Below, in pieces: positions 38,941 through 49,031 of a DNA stretch of 64,000 nt. A program made the translations under genes and the position numbers. This DNA comes from Thalassotalea agarivorans (lineage in GTDB: Bacteria > Pseudomonadota > Gammaproteobacteria > Enterobacterales > Alteromonadaceae), in assembly GCF_030295955.1 (NCBI RefSeq), contig NZ_AP027363.1, positions 1,922,001 through 1,986,000 of the forward strand, in the 5' to 3' direction. Each line of letters begins with the position of its first letter. Positions within the stretch are counted from its first letter, which is position 1. The notes under the pieces were generated by a model, which saw nothing but the letters and a program-made list of their open reading frames with translations, had not been told where the DNA came from and did no database searches.

Positions 38941-39115
38941 CGTAAACATCAGAACTTAGAGCCAACTAAGCTGGTGCTTTTTCAACCACAACCTTAGATA
39001 GGCCAATAAAATCAATGACCTTAGCAAATATTGATAGGCTTAACTGTGCTACTTTAGATCCGCATTTGTAAGGATTTCATTACAACAATATTTGGAATTT
39101 AGAGAATATGCGGAT

Positions 39116-39571
39116 TTATTTGAGTGGTAAGGTATTTTTCGAGAAGGTTTGTTTTAGCACAACAGTTGATTCTATTGCAGCTATGGTATTGACGTTACCT
39201 AGCGATTTTTTAACAAACAGTTCATAGTCTTCAAGGGATGCGGCAACAATTTTCAGCAAGTAATCGTGACTACCAGAAATCGTGCAACACTCAATAATAT
39301 TATCGAGTTCAAACATCGCTTGTTCAAACTGCTGGCCGAAATCTTCAGTATTCGCTTTTAACTTAACAAAGGCATATACCAATACGTTTAAGCCAATTTT
39401 TTTATCATTGAGTACCGCATTATAGCTGGCAATAATGCCCTCTTGTTCAAGCTTTTTAACCCGTCTTACACAGGGGGTGTCTGACAAATTCACACGATTG
39501 GCTAGCTCTGAAAGCGATATGCGTCCATATTGCTGCAAGATATGCAGAATTTCTTTATCCTTAGCATCCAT
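39116..39571 (-). CDS. Lrp/AsnC family transcriptional regulator
   Basis: A 151-residue regulator with an N-terminal helix-turn-helix (GRISLSELANRVNLSDTPCVRRVKKLE) and a C-terminal RAM ligand-binding domain (CCTISGSHDYLLKIVAASLEDYE). It is transcribed divergently from the PrnB/IDO-like and kynureninase-like genes with 136 bp between them. In Pseudomonas aeruginosa the Lrp-type KynR is likewise divergent from kynurenine-pathway genes, so a KynR-like job responding to kynurenine or tryptophan is the best guess. Confidence 0.9.
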   Translation of the reverse strand: MDAKDKEILHILQQYGRISLSELANRVNLSDTPCVRRVKKLEQEGIIASYNAVLNDKKIGLNVLVYAFVKLKANTEDFGQQFEQAMFELDNIIECCTISGSHDYLLKIVAASLEDYELFVKKSLGNVNTIAAIESTVVLKQTFSKNTLPLK

Positions 39572-39668
39572 TGAGTTATTTCCACCAAATAAATAGATTT
39601 ATGTAGTGAATTAAACCAACAAAGCGTTAAAAAATCCAACTTAATAGTGAAAATAGCCGATCTCACCT

Positions 39669-39677
39669 TGTTATAAT
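39669..39677 (+). promoter_or_regulatory. Extended -10 promoter of the PrnB-like gene
   Basis: TGTTATAAT is an extended -10 element (TGnTATAAT) 30 bp before the ATG. There is no good -35, which suits a promoter that needs an activator such as the divergent Lrp-type protein. Confidence 0.55.
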
Positions 39678-39707
39678 TAACTAAAAATCTACTGGCATCT
39701 ACACACT

Positions 39708-40880
39708 ATGACTGAAAACACATTGGCCTTTGATCAATGGATCCGCACTAGGTTTGTTGAACTAAACACTGAATTAGAGTTGTTATATAAACAACAAAAT
39801 GACCGAGCAAATGTCGTAGGTATTGGTGACAACCTTAAGCAGACTTTAGAGCAAGAAGGTAACGCCCTTATTGCAAAACTTGTCTCTGAAGGAAATACAG
39901 ATGAGGGCTTTGACGCAGCGTTTGACCTGTTAGGTAACGTTGGGCTTTTTATGGCTGCTTGTCGTCGCCACGAAATTACAGAACCATCAAGAGAGCGCAC
40001 CTCTCCTCTTGTTGAAGCATCTACTTTAGCTATGCATATAGGCAGCTCTATTGGCGTGACGCCAAGATTTGCTACAGCTCATCTCTGCACACACAACAAA
40101 GCGGTAGATGGCAAATACAAACGGTTTACTGATTTAATCGATGAAAAGGTGTTTATTGATTACAACACCAAAGGCATTCTAGGTTTCAAACGAGCTGCGG
40201 ACGCGCTGCTAAAAATTCTTCCTTTGGGCATTTCACACCCAATAAGCCTTGATTTACTGCAATGTGCGAAAGTTGCATTAGAAGACGTGTTGTCTTCCAA
40301 TCAAACCTTGTTTGATACATTAGATGACGATGAATTCTTCTATGCCGTGCGACCATACTACAAACCTTATCGCGTCGGCTCTCAAGTATACCGCGGTGCA
40401 AATGCCGGGGATTTTGCCGGTATCAATGTAGTCGATATGCTACTTGGTTTATGTTTTGCCAATGAACAAAGCTACTCTCAAATGCTGGTCGATAAGTTTC
40501 TTTACATGATGCCAGAAGATCAACAAATACTGCGAGATTGTATGCGCAGAACCAGTCTTATGGATGAGTTTCTAGCGCAAGCAAAACACGCTAACCAGCC
40601 TTGGTTTCAGCAACATTTGTCAATGTTCCTATCTGTGTGTGAAGCACACGGAGAAACAGCCATTCAGCATCACAATCAACTGGTCAACAAATACATCGAA
40701 AAGCCTGCTGAAGTCATGGAAAGTCAACATTTAGAAAAAGTAACCGCTAGTGGTCCCCCACTATCCGTTTTACTTAATTCGCTCGAAAAATTAAGAGATC
40801 GCCGATGCGCAGCGGACAGAGATGACATTAGAACGCGCTTTCAAGATATCCATTCATTAAAAGCGTTGTTGGAGAGTTAA
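39708..40880 (+). CDS. PrnB / indoleamine 2,3-dioxygenase superfamily heme protein
   Basis: A 390-residue all-helical protein of the family (DUF1864) of monodechloroaminopyrrolnitrin synthase PrnB, which is structurally an IDO/TDO-type heme protein. The strongest family stretch is YRVGSQVYRGANAGDFAGINVVDMLLGLC (about 220-250). A cluster of His at 314, 321 and 322 (CEAHGETAIQHH) is a likely source of the heme ligand by analogy with the IDO fold. With the kynureninase-like gene directly after it (start at the next base after the stop), it probably oxidises tryptophan or a related indole. The substrate is not proved. Confidence 0.82.
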   Translation: MTENTLAFDQWIRTRFVELNTELELLYKQQNDRANVVGIGDNLKQTLEQEGNALIAKLVSEGNTDEGFDAAFDLLGNVGLFMAACRRHEITEPSRERTSPLVEASTLAMHIGSSIGVTPRFATAHLCTHNKAVDGKYKRFTDLIDEKVFIDYNTKGILGFKRAADALLKILPLGISHPISLDLLQCAKVALEDVLSSNQTLFDTLDDDEFFYAVRPYYKPYRVGSQVYRGANAGDFAGINVVDMLLGLCFANEQSYSQMLVDKFLYMMPEDQQILRDCMRRTSLMDEFLAQAKHANQPWFQQHLSMFLSVCEAHGETAIQHHNQLVNKYIEKPAEVMESQHLEKVTASGPPLSVLLNSLEKLRDRRCAADRDDIRTRFQDIHSLKALLES

Positions 40881-41987
40881 ATGAAAGCGAAAGACTTTTG
40901 TCTGCCTGATGGCACTTACCTTTTAAACCACTCTGTTGGCAGACCATTAAAAACAGCGGAGCAAGCGTTCAAACAGAGCTTTCTGTCGCCGTGGCAACAA
41001 GGTGATAGCGAGCCTTGGCAAGATTGGCTTAGTAATATTGATGCGTTTACAGACGCTTTGGCCAATTTGTTTAACACAGATGCCAAGTTGTTTTGTCCTC
41101 AGGTAAACCTTTCAAGCGCTTTGACTAAAATCATGATGTCTCATCCCAGATTTACACAGGGGTGCAAAATATTGATGTCGGAGCAAGACTTCCCTTCGAT
41201 GGGTTTTGCCTTGCAAAAATCACTGCCAAGCAATAGCGAAATTGTCTATATTCCGCGCGAATTGGATATTACAAATACAGATGTCTGGGCATCCTATCTA
41301 ACAAGCGATATCGATGCCGTGTTTGTAAGTCACGTTTATTCCAATACCGGTCAGTCCGCGCCGCTGCAGTCAATCGTAGATAACGCCAGAAAACTGGACA
41401 TTTTTTCTATTGTCGACGTTGCGCAATCGGCCGGCATACTGCCACTAGATCTCACTCAACTTTCACCTAGTTTTTTAACTGGCTCCAGCGTTAAATGGTT
41501 GTGCTCTGGCCCAGGTGCTGCATATTTGTGGGTAAATGAAGATATCCTTGATCAATGCCAGCCAAAGGATGTCGGTTGGTTCTCGCATAGCAACCCATTT
41601 GAGTTTGATATTCATGCCTTTAACTACCATGAATCTGCCTTAAAGTTTTGGGGAGGTACTCCTTCTATTGCCCCATTTGCACTTGCTGCTCACGCAATCA
41701 ACTATTTCGCCTCTTTGAAGCCTGGTGAGTTATTGGCCCATAATCGTATGCTTCAAAATCAGCTCATTGATGCTTTACCTGACGCCGTGGTTTCACCAAA
41801 ACAAGAAGAGAAGCGCAGTGGTACTGTCATCTTAAACTTTAGCGACAACACCGCTATGCTCGACAACCTGCGTAAACACACTATCGCCGCTGATTGTCGC
41901 AGCCATGGCATAAGAATATCACCACACATCTATAACACAGAACAAGATATTCACGCCGTCATCAGTGCAATAAAACACGATAAATAG
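40881..41987 (+). CDS. Kynureninase-like PLP enzyme (class V aminotransferase fold)
   Basis: A 368-residue fold-type I PLP enzyme. The PLP Lys is in GSSVKWLCSGPGAAYLW, the PLP-pairing Asp in IVDVAQSAGILPLDL, and a GWFSHSNPFEFD segment recalls the kynureninase GWWSH...F motif. It is about 40 residues shorter than standard kynureninase. Its ATG follows the stop of the PrnB-like gene immediately, so the two proteins must work together, most simply a dioxygenase followed by cleavage of a kynurenine-type product. No separate formamidase gene is seen. Confidence 0.83.
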   Translation: MKAKDFCLPDGTYLLNHSVGRPLKTAEQAFKQSFLSPWQQGDSEPWQDWLSNIDAFTDALANLFNTDAKLFCPQVNLSSALTKIMMSHPRFTQGCKILMSEQDFPSMGFALQKSLPSNSEIVYIPRELDITNTDVWASYLTSDIDAVFVSHVYSNTGQSAPLQSIVDNARKLDIFSIVDVAQSAGILPLDLTQLSPSFLTGSSVKWLCSGPGAAYLWVNEDILDQCQPKDVGWFSHSNPFEFDIHAFNYHESALKFWGGTPSIAPFALAAHAINYFASLKPGELLAHNRMLQNQLIDALPDAVVSPKQEEKRSGTVILNFSDNTAMLDNLRKHTIAADCRSHGIRISPHIYNTEQDIHAVISAIKHDK

Positions 41988-42017
41988 GCTTACTTCCGTT
42001 TACCACCTCCACATTAC

Positions 42018-42049
42018 ATTGGGATGTAAGGAATAAATTACATCCCAAT
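42018..42049. other. Perfect 12-bp inverted repeat after the kynureninase-like gene
   Basis: ATTGGGATGTAA and TTACATCCCAAT are exact reverse complements with an 8-base loop, 31 bp after the stop codon. No T-run follows, so it is either a non-canonical transcription end or a protein-binding site close to the liuR promoter. Confidence 0.65.
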
Positions 42050-42060
42050 CACATGCTTGC

Positions 42061-42076
42061 TTTACGTTTACGTAAA
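42061..42076. promoter_or_regulatory. Predicted LiuR operator upstream of liuR
   Basis: TTTACG-TTTA-CGTAAA, a perfect palindrome in its 6-bp arms, lies 45 bp before the liuR ATG. It matches the site at 38925-38940. Autoregulation of liuR is usual for such MerR-type regulators. A half-site AACGTAAA lies directly on the start codon. Confidence 0.82.
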
Positions 42077-42120
42077 CTTCATGTAGATTGTTGTGCATCA
42101 TTCATAACTTGTTAACGTAA

Positions 42121-42519
42121 ATGACTCAAGACACATCTCAACAGTCATACTCCATCAGTGAACTTGCCAAAGAGTTTGATGTAACCACGCGTAGTATTCG
42201 TTTTTACGAAGATCAAGGCCTGCTAAGCCCAACACGTAAAGGACAAACACGTATCTACAGCCAAGGCGACCGCGTTAGATTAAAGCTTATTTTACGCGGT
42301 AAACGACTGGGCTTTTCATTGGCAGAAACAGGCAGATTGTTCGCGTTGTATGATTCAGACAAAACCAGTGCGATGCAATTGGAAAGTATCTTGAGCCTTA
42401 TTGCTGATAAGAAAGCAGATTTACAACAAAAACTCGCAGACATTAACGAAAGTTTGGAAGACTTATCCAATTTCGAACAAAGCTGCAAAGAAACGTTATC
42501 AAATATACAACAAGCATAA
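42121..42519 (+). CDS. liuR: LiuR, MerR family regulator of branched-chain amino acid degradation
   Basis: A 132-residue MerR-type regulator. The winged helix-turn-helix is YSISELAKEFDVTTRSIRFYEDQGLL at residues 10-35, followed by the RIYSQGDRVRLKLILRGKRLGFSL wing region, then a coiled coil (about 85-125). It lacks the metal-binding Cys pairs of MerR/CueR. It stands first in the liu operon, 21 bp before liuA, the arrangement reported for LiuR in gammaproteobacteria. Confidence 0.92.
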   Translation: MTQDTSQQSYSISELAKEFDVTTRSIRFYEDQGLLSPTRKGQTRIYSQGDRVRLKLILRGKRLGFSLAETGRLFALYDSDKTSAMQLESILSLIADKKADLQQKLADINESLEDLSNFEQSCKETLSNIQQA

Positions 42520-42540
42520 GTAAAGCTATTAGGAACCCAT

Positions 42541-43710
42541 ATGATTTCTTCATTCTCTTCATTGAACTTCAATTTAGGCGAAACCGTCGACATGATCCGC
42601 GATCAGGTAAATGCCTTCGCTCGTGACGAAATTGCACCACGCGCAGAACAAATTGATATAGACAACGAATTTCCAATGGATTTATGGCGTAAGTTCGGCG
42701 ACATGGGCTTATTGGGTATGACAGTTGAAGAACAATATGGTGGTTCAGATCTAGGTTATCTAGAACACGTTGTTGCGATGCAAGAAATTAGTCGTGCGTC
42801 AGCATCGGTCGGTTTGAGCTATGGTGCCATGTCAAACTTGTGCTTAAATCAGTTAAGCAAAAACGGTAGCCACGAGCAAAAACTTAAATACTTGCCGAAA
42901 CTATGTAGTGGTGAGCATATTGGCGCTTTAGCCATGTCAGAGCCAAATGCTGGTTCCGATGTAGTTAGCATGAAACTAAAAGCCGAGAAAAAAGGCGACA
43001 AGTACATTCTTAACGGTAACAAAATGTGGATTACTAATGGTCCAGATGCACATGTTTACATTATTTACGCAAAAACTGATGTAAATGCAGGTTCAAAGGG
43101 GATTACGGCTTTTATCGTTGAGCGCGACTACCCTGGCTTTTCACGTCATCAAAAACTAGACAAACTAGGCATGCGTGGCTCAAATACCTGTGAGCTAGTC
43201 TTTGAAGACTGTGAAGTTCCGGCTGAAAATATTCTTGGTGAAGAAGGCAAAGGCGTTAAAGTTTTGATGTCTGGGTTAGACTACGAGCGCGTTGTATTGT
43301 CAGGCGGCCCGTTGGGCATAATGGATGCCTGTATGGACGTAGTTGTGCCTTATATTCATGACCGTCAGCAATTTGGTAAAAGTATCGGCCAATTCCAACT
43401 TGTACAAGGCAAGGTTGCTGATATGTATACACAAATGAATGCGGCAAAAGCCTATGTTTACGCGGTTGCACAAGCATGTGATCGAGGCGAAACCACGCGT
43501 AAAGATGCTGCCGCTGTTATTCTCTACTCTGCCGAACTTGCAACAAAAATGGCATTAGATGCAATCCAATTACTTGGCGGTAACGGCTACATCAATGAAT
43601 TTCCTACAGGGCGCTTACTGCGTGACGCAAAACTATATGAAATCGGTGCAGGTACGTCTGAAATTAGACGTATGTTGATTGGTAGAGAACTGTTTAACGA
43701 ATCAAAATAA
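42541..43710 (+). CDS. liuA: Isovaleryl-CoA dehydrogenase
   Basis: A 389-residue acyl-CoA dehydrogenase converting isovaleryl-CoA to 3-methylcrotonyl-CoA. The catalytic Glu sits in [18 protein letters not shown], the place special to isovaleryl-CoA dehydrogenases, while the usual EGTNE position reads IGAGTSE, lacking the Glu. The FAD motif [13 protein letters not shown] is present. Both features separate it clearly from the dehydrogenase at 34940-36097. Confidence 0.96.
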   Translation: MISSFSSLNFNLGETVDMIRDQVNAFARDEIAPRAEQIDIDNEFPMDLWRKFGDMGLLGMTVEEQYGGSDLGYLEHVVAMQEISRASASVGLSYGAMSNLCLNQLSKNGSHEQKLKYLPKLCSGEHIGALAMSEPNAGSDVVSMKLKAEKKGDKYILNGNKMWITNGPDAHVYIIYAKTDVNAGSKGITAFIVERDYPGFSRHQKLDKLGMRGSNTCELVFEDCEVPAENILGEEGKGVKVLMSGLDYERVVLSGGPLGIMDACMDVVVPYIHDRQQFGKSIGQFQLVQGKVADMYTQMNAAKAYVYAVAQACDRGETTRKDAAAVILYSAELATKMALDAIQLLGGNGYINEFPTGRLLRDAKLYEIGAGTSEIRRMLIGRELFNESK

Positions 43711-43720
43711 GAAGGCTAAC

Positions 43721-45328
43721 GTGACTAAATTAGTATCTAAAATTAATGCTAAATCTGAAGCATTTTTGGAAAATGCTCAGCATATGCAACAACAAGTTGA
43801 TGACTTATCAGCACTTGTTGCTGAAATAGCAAAAGGTGGTAATGAAAAAAGTCGTGAACGACACCAAAGCCGAGGTAAATTATTACCAAGAGATCGTGTT
43901 AATGCCCTGCTCGACCCTGGTAGCGCCTTTCTGGAGTTTTCACAATTAGCGGCTTATGAAGTTTACGCTGATAATGTGCCTGCTGCAGGTATTATCACCG
44001 GTATAGGCCGCGTCGCCGGTCAGGAATGCGTGATAGTGGCAAACGACGCAACAGTAAAAGGTGGCACCTATTATCCATTAACGGTTAAAAAGCATTTACG
44101 CGCTCAAGCTATCGCATTAGAAAACAACCTACCATGTATTTACCTTGTAGATTCAGGTGGTGCCAACTTACCTAATCAAGATGATGTGTTCCCAGATCGC
44201 GAACACTTCGGCCGTATTTTCTACAATCAGGCAACTATGTCTGCACAGAATATTCCACAAATTGCGGTTGTCATGGGTTCATGTACTGCAGGCGGCGCTT
44301 ACGTTCCAGCTATGGCAGATGAGTCTGTTATCGTAAAAGAGCAAGGGACAATATTTCTAGCGGGCCCACCGCTTGTTAAAGCCGCAACCGGAGAAGTCGT
44401 TTCTGCTGAAGATTTAGGTGGCGCGGATGTACATTGTAAAACCTCTGGCGTATCTGACCACTATGCCAATAATGACGAACATGCGCTTGGCATTGCGAAG
44501 CAAATCGTCAAGCATCTTAATCGACGCAAGTCTATCGATATGGCGATCAAGCCTGTCTTACCACCAGCGTACGACAGTAAAGAGATATACGGCATCATTC
44601 CAAAAGATAGTCGTCAGCAATACGATGTGAGAGAAGTTATCGCACGTATCGTCGATGGCAGTGAATTTGATGAATTTAAAGCGCTATATGGCACAACATT
44701 AGTGTGTGGCTTTGCACACATCTTCGGCTACCCAGTAGGTATTGTCGCCAATAATGGTATTTTGTTTGGTGAATCCGCCCAAAAAGGCGCTCATTTTGTC
44801 GAGTTATGTGCGCAGCGAAAAATCCCATTGGTGTTTTTACAAAACATTACGGGCTTTATGGTGGGCAAACAGTATGAAGCCGGCGGCATAGCAAAACATG
44901 GCGCGAAAATGGTTACGGCGGTTGCATGCGCCAACGTACCTAAATTTACTGTACTTATTGGCGGTAGCTTTGGCGCGGGTAACTATGGCATGTGCGGTCG
45001 AGCATACGATCCAAGATTCCTATTCATGTGGCCAAACGCACGTATTTCAGTGATGGGCGGCGAACAAGCTGCTGGTGTTCTTGCTCAAGTTAAACGCGAC
45101 CAATTAGAAAAGAAAGGCGAGCAGTGGAGCGAAGAAGAAGAAGCGACATTTAAATCTCCAATCGTAGATACCTATGAAAAACAAGGCCACCCATACTACG
45201 CATCAGCAAGGCTTTGGGATGATGGCGTAATTGACCCTGCTGATACCAGACAAGTATTGGGTCTAGCTATTTCTGCGTCATTAAATGCAGAAATTAAAGA
45301 CACGAAATTCGGCGTATTTCGTATGTAG
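43721..45328 (+). CDS. liuB: Methylcrotonoyl-CoA carboxylase, carboxyltransferase (beta) subunit
   Basis: A 535-residue carboxyltransferase with two crotonase-like halves. Motifs: [34 protein letters not shown] and [17 protein letters not shown] place the start at GTG 43721 (AAGAAGG 6 bases upstream, 10 bases after the liuA stop); an earlier ATG inside liuA adds 14 residues not expected in the family. It works with LiuD on 3-methylcrotonyl-CoA. Confidence 0.95.
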   Translation: MTKLVSKINAKSEAFLENAQHMQQQVDDLSALVAEIAKGGNEKSRERHQSRGKLLPRDRVNALLDPGSAFLEFSQLAAYEVYADNVPAAGIITGIGRVAGQECVIVANDATVKGGTYYPLTVKKHLRAQAIALENNLPCIYLVDSGGANLPNQDDVFPDREHFGRIFYNQATMSAQNIPQIAVVMGSCTAGGAYVPAMADESVIVKEQGTIFLAGPPLVKAATGEVVSAEDLGGADVHCKTSGVSDHYANNDEHALGIAKQIVKHLNRRKSIDMAIKPVLPPAYDSKEIYGIIPKDSRQQYDVREVIARIVDGSEFDEFKALYGTTLVCGFAHIFGYPVGIVANNGILFGESAQKGAHFVELCAQRKIPLVFLQNITGFMVGKQYEAGGIAKHGAKMVTAVACANVPKFTVLIGGSFGAGNYGMCGRAYDPRFLFMWPNARISVMGGEQAAGVLAQVKRDQLEKKGEQWSEEEEATFKSPIVDTYEKQGHPYYASARLWDDGVIDPADTRQVLGLAISASLNAEIKDTKFGVFRM

Positions 45329-45336
45329 GGCGCATC

Positions 45337-46131
45337 ATGGAAAATAAAATAACCTTTAAAAAGCAAGGCGATGTAGCCGAAATAAGACTCACAAACCCTG
45401 AAAAGCATAATGCCTTCGACGATCAGTTTATCGCCGATTTCACCGATTTATTGACTAACATTAAAGCGGATGAAAGTCTTCGCGTGGTTGTAATTAAGGC
45501 CGATGGTAAAAGTTTTTCCGCTGGCGCTGATCTCAACTGGATGAAGCGCATGGCACAGTATAGTTATGAACAAAATCTCGCTGACGCTGCTGCGTTAGCC
45601 AAAATGTTACACCTGCTTAACTATTTACCACAAACCACTATTGCACTGGTTAATGGAGCAGCTTTTGGTGGCGGTGTAGGCATCGTTAGTTGTTGCGATA
45701 TCGTATTGGCAACAGAAAAAGCCAAATTCTGTTTAAGTGAAGTAAAAATCGGCCTGATTCCTGCCACAATTTCACCTTATGTTATCGATGCTATTGGTCA
45801 ACGAGCAAGCAGACGATACTTCCAAACAGCGGAAGTGATATCAGCGCAACAAGCATTATCGTTAGGCTTAGTAAGTGAGTTGTTAGATGCTGAAGTGCTA
45901 GAGCAAAGAGCCTTTGAGCTAATAGATACGTTACTGGCCAATGGACCAGAGGCCGTTAAAGCTGCAAAAGCACTTATCTTTAATGTAGATGGCACGGTAG
46001 ACGACGATAAAGCATTAGCAACAAGCGAACAAATCGCGAGCATCAGGGTATCGAAGCAAGGTCAAGAAGGCCTTACTGCGTTTTTTGAAAGACGCCCTGC
46101 TAACTGGCAAAAAGAACATAAAGAGGACTAG
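45337..46131 (+). CDS. liuC: Methylglutaconyl-CoA hydratase
   Basis: A 264-residue enoyl-CoA hydratase-type enzyme with oxyanion-hole motifs FSAGADLNWMKRM and GAAFGGGVGIVSCCD. The SEVKIGLIPATISPYVI stretch is typical of methylglutaconyl-CoA hydratases. It lies between the two carboxylase subunits with 8-bp and 2-bp gaps, the standard liu order. Confidence 0.93.
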   Translation: MENKITFKKQGDVAEIRLTNPEKHNAFDDQFIADFTDLLTNIKADESLRVVVIKADGKSFSAGADLNWMKRMAQYSYEQNLADAAALAKMLHLLNYLPQTTIALVNGAAFGGGVGIVSCCDIVLATEKAKFCLSEVKIGLIPATISPYVIDAIGQRASRRYFQTAEVISAQQALSLGLVSELLDAEVLEQRAFELIDTLLANGPEAVKAAKALIFNVDGTVDDDKALATSEQIASIRVSKQGQEGLTAFFERRPANWQKEHKED

Positions 46132-46133
46132 CC

Positions 46134-48122
46134 GTGTTTAAAAAAATACTGATTGCAAACCGCGGTGAAATAGCCTGTCGCGTAATAAAGACAGCAAGAA
46201 AAATGGGCATTCAAACCGTCGCTGTCTATTCAGATGCTGATGCCAATGCTCTGCACGTTAAACTAGCAGATGAGGCGATACACATTGGCGAAAGCCCTGC
46301 AACAAAGAGCTATTTATTAGGCGATAAAATCATTGCAGCGGCACAAAAAACAGGCGCAGAAGCCATTCATCCTGGTTATGGGTTTCTTTCTGAAAATGCT
46401 GACTTTTGCCGAGCATGTGAAAAAGCTGGCGTTGTATTTATTGGCCCCAACGTGAAAGCGATTGAAACAATGGGCTCTAAATCCGCGGCGAAGCAAGCAA
46501 TGGAACAGGCAAACGTGCCGCTAGTGCCTGGCTATCATGGCTTAAATCAAGGACCGAGTAGACTCAAAAATGAGGCAAGTGATATCGGCTACCCTGTACT
46601 GCTTAAAGCAGTTGCTGGTGGTGGCGGCAAAGGTATGCGCGTTGTTAACCAAGAAAGCGAATTTCAAGATGCATTAGATGCAGCAAAACGAGAATCTAAA
46701 GCAGCATTTGGTGACGATGCGATGTTGATTGAGAAATACCTCACGCAACCAAGACATGTTGAGATCCAAGTGTTTTGTGACACCCTAGGTAATGCCGTTT
46801 ACTTGTTTGAGCGCGACTGCTCTCTACAACGCCGTCATCAAAAAGTAATCGAAGAAGCGCCTGCTCCAAACATGAGTTTGTCATTGCGCCAAAAAATGGG
46901 TGAAGCTGCCGTTGCCTGTGCTCGCACCATTGGATATGTAGGCGCAGGTACGGTCGAATTTTTGTTAGACAAAGACGACAGCTTCTACTTTATGGAAATG
47001 AATACCCGCCTTCAGGTGGAACACCCCGTAACAGAGTTAATCACTGGGCAAGATCTTGTGCAATGGCAATTGTTAGTCGCCAATGGCCAGCCACTGCCAA
47101 TGCAACAAGAACAACTAACCATAAAAGGTCATGCCTTTGAAGCTCGTATTTACGCGGAAGATGCTGAAAACAACTTTCTGCCTTCTACAGGTACATTAAG
47201 CTATTTGTTAGCACCTGAAGAAAGTGAGCATGTGCGCGTTGATACAGGCGTGGAACAAGGCGATGAAATAAGCATGTACTACGACCCTATGATCGCGAAA
47301 CTGATAGTTTGGGATCAAAATCGAGATGCTGCGCTAGGTCGACTTGCGCAAGCACTTAAAAAATATCGTGTACGTGGCGTTAAAACTAACATCGATTTTC
47401 TTTATAACTTGGCTATATGTCCGCCATTTGTCGAAGCCGATTTAGATACCAATTTTATTGAAAAGCACGCTGATTTAATCTTTAAAAAGCAAAACATAAC
47501 GCTGTCGGATGAAGTAGCCATTGCGGCCTTTATTTTCTATCATAAGCTGACACAGCAAGCTCAATCGACGGTCAGCAATAGTGAAGATGTGCACTCTCCT
47601 TGGCACAATTTAAATAGCTTTAGATTAAATCTAGCGGCAAGCCAACTGCTCAGTTTAACGTTTCAAGATACGAAAATTCAGTGCATATTAACCAACAACG
47701 CTGGCAACCTTAGTGTTGATGTTAATGGTGAAATTTTTGATATCACCGGTGAAGTTGTTGGCGACCAAGTAAACCTAATCGTCAACACTCAACACAAGCA
47801 AATGAATTTTGCTTTCGACGGAAATGACTTAGAGCTATTTACTGAAGAAGGCGCCCTGCACTTCCAATACTATGATGGCAGCCAGGTAGAGGCCGAGCAG
47901 CAGCAAGATGCGAGCCTAGCAGCACCTATGAACGGTACAGTAGTTAAAGTGCTCGTTGCTGAAGGTGACACGGTTGAAAAAGACGCTCCGCTGATGGTCA
48001 TGGAAGCTATGAAGATGGAACATACGGTAAAAGCACCAAAGGCTGGTAAAGTCACCAATGTCTATTTCAAAGACGGTGATATGGTCGATGGCGGCGCTGT
48101 GCTACTTGCATTAGAAGAGTAA
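46134..48122 (+). CDS. liuD: Methylcrotonoyl-CoA carboxylase, biotin-containing (alpha) subunit
   Basis: A 662-residue protein. The biotin carboxylase domain (1-450) opens with KILIANRGEIACRVI and has the ATP-grasp GGGGKGMRVV and the EMNTRLQVEHPVTE signature; after a less conserved BT region comes the biotin carrier domain ending with VMEAMKMEHTVKAP, where the Lys of MKM carries biotin. The start codon is GTG or the following in-frame position near 46134; its stop is directly followed by the liuE ATG. Confidence 0.95.
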   Translation: MFKKILIANRGEIACRVIKTARKMGIQTVAVYSDADANALHVKLADEAIHIGESPATKSYLLGDKIIAAAQKTGAEAIHPGYGFLSENADFCRACEKAGVVFIGPNVKAIETMGSKSAAKQAMEQANVPLVPGYHGLNQGPSRLKNEASDIGYPVLLKAVAGGGGKGMRVVNQESEFQDALDAAKRESKAAFGDDAMLIEKYLTQPRHVEIQVFCDTLGNAVYLFERDCSLQRRHQKVIEEAPAPNMSLSLRQKMGEAAVACARTIGYVGAGTVEFLLDKDDSFYFMEMNTRLQVEHPVTELITGQDLVQWQLLVANGQPLPMQQEQLTIKGHAFEARIYAEDAENNFLPSTGTLSYLLAPEESEHVRVDTGVEQGDEISMYYDPMIAKLIVWDQNRDAALGRLAQALKKYRVRGVKTNIDFLYNLAICPPFVEADLDTNFIEKHADLIFKKQNITLSDEVAIAAFIFYHKLTQQAQSTVSNSEDVHSPWHNLNSFRLNLAASQLLSLTFQDTKIQCILTNNAGNLSVDVNGEIFDITGEVVGDQVNLIVNTQHKQMNFAFDGNDLELFTEEGALHFQYYDGSQVEAEQQQDASLAAPMNGTVVKVLVAEGDTVEKDAPLMVMEAMKMEHTVKAPKAGKVTNVYFKDGDMVDGGAVLLALEE

Positions 48123-49025
48123 ATGGATATGGCCTTACCTAAGTTTGTAAAAATTGTAGAAGTAGGACCAAGAGACGGCCTGCAAAATGAAAAATCGGCT
48201 TTAACGGTAAACGATAAAGTCGGTTTGATTGATTTGTTGTCAGACACCGGCCTTAGTACCGTGGAGTCGGGAAGTTTTGTGTCCCCCAAGTGGGTGCCTC
48301 AAATGGCCAACTCTGATCAAGTGTTAGCTGGCATTAAACGCAAAAGTGGCGTTACCTATACTGCCTTAACGCCAAATAAACGTGGTTTCGACAATGCGCT
48401 TGACGCGCAGGCAGACGAAGTCGCTATTTTTGGTGCGGCTTCAGAAAGTTTTACGCAAAAAAACATTAACTGTTCGATTGATGAATCATTAGAACGCTTT
48501 CAAGATGTGATGCATGCTGCAAAGCAACATAACCTGCCAGTAAGAGGCTACGTATCTTGTGTGTTAGGTTGCCCCTATGAAGGTTACATTGAGCCAGATA
48601 AAGTGGCTAAGGTCAGTAAAGCCCTGCTAGATATGGGATGCTATGAAGTGTCATTAGGTGACACCATAGGTGTAGGAACAGTAGCCTCTACTGCAATTAT
48701 GCTCGACGCCGTATTAGCTCATATTTCTGCAGACAAGTTAGCCGTTCATTTTCATGACACCTATGGCCAAGCGCTTGCAAATATTCATGTAGCGCTGCGC
48801 AAAGGAATCGCTGTCGTAGACAGTGCAGTTGCAGGTTTAGGCGGTTGCCCATACGCAAAAGGAGCGTCGGGTAACGTTGCAACCGAAGACGTGCTTTACA
48901 TGCTAAACGGCATGGGCATTGAAACAGGCGTAGATATGGACAAGCTGCTAGTTGCCTCAAGCTACATTCAAAGTCTGGTTGGCCATAACCAGTCTAAAGT
49001 TGCCAAAGCGCTACTTGCGAAATAA
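48123..49025 (+). CDS. liuE: Hydroxymethylglutaryl-CoA lyase
   Basis: A 300-residue TIM-barrel lyase that splits HMG-CoA into acetyl-CoA and acetoacetate, the last step of leucine breakdown. Motifs: [11 protein letters not shown] (metal Asp, Arg), [12 protein letters not shown] (metal His) and [19 protein letters not shown] with the catalytic Cys loop. It begins at the base after the liuD stop. Confidence 0.95.
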   Translation: MDMALPKFVKIVEVGPRDGLQNEKSALTVNDKVGLIDLLSDTGLSTVESGSFVSPKWVPQMANSDQVLAGIKRKSGVTYTALTPNKRGFDNALDAQADEVAIFGAASESFTQKNINCSIDESLERFQDVMHAAKQHNLPVRGYVSCVLGCPYEGYIEPDKVAKVSKALLDMGCYEVSLGDTIGVGTVASTAIMLDAVLAHISADKLAVHFHDTYGQALANIHVALRKGIAVVDSAVAGLGGCPYAKGASGNVATEDVLYMLNGMGIETGVDMDKLLVASSYIQSLVGHNQSKVAKALLAK

Positions 49026-49031
49026 TGTTAT

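Noticed and set aside
43679-43720. Upstream ATG start for liuB inside liuA
   Set aside because: It would overlap liuA by 32 bp and add residues without family match, while GTG 43721 has a good ribosome-binding site.
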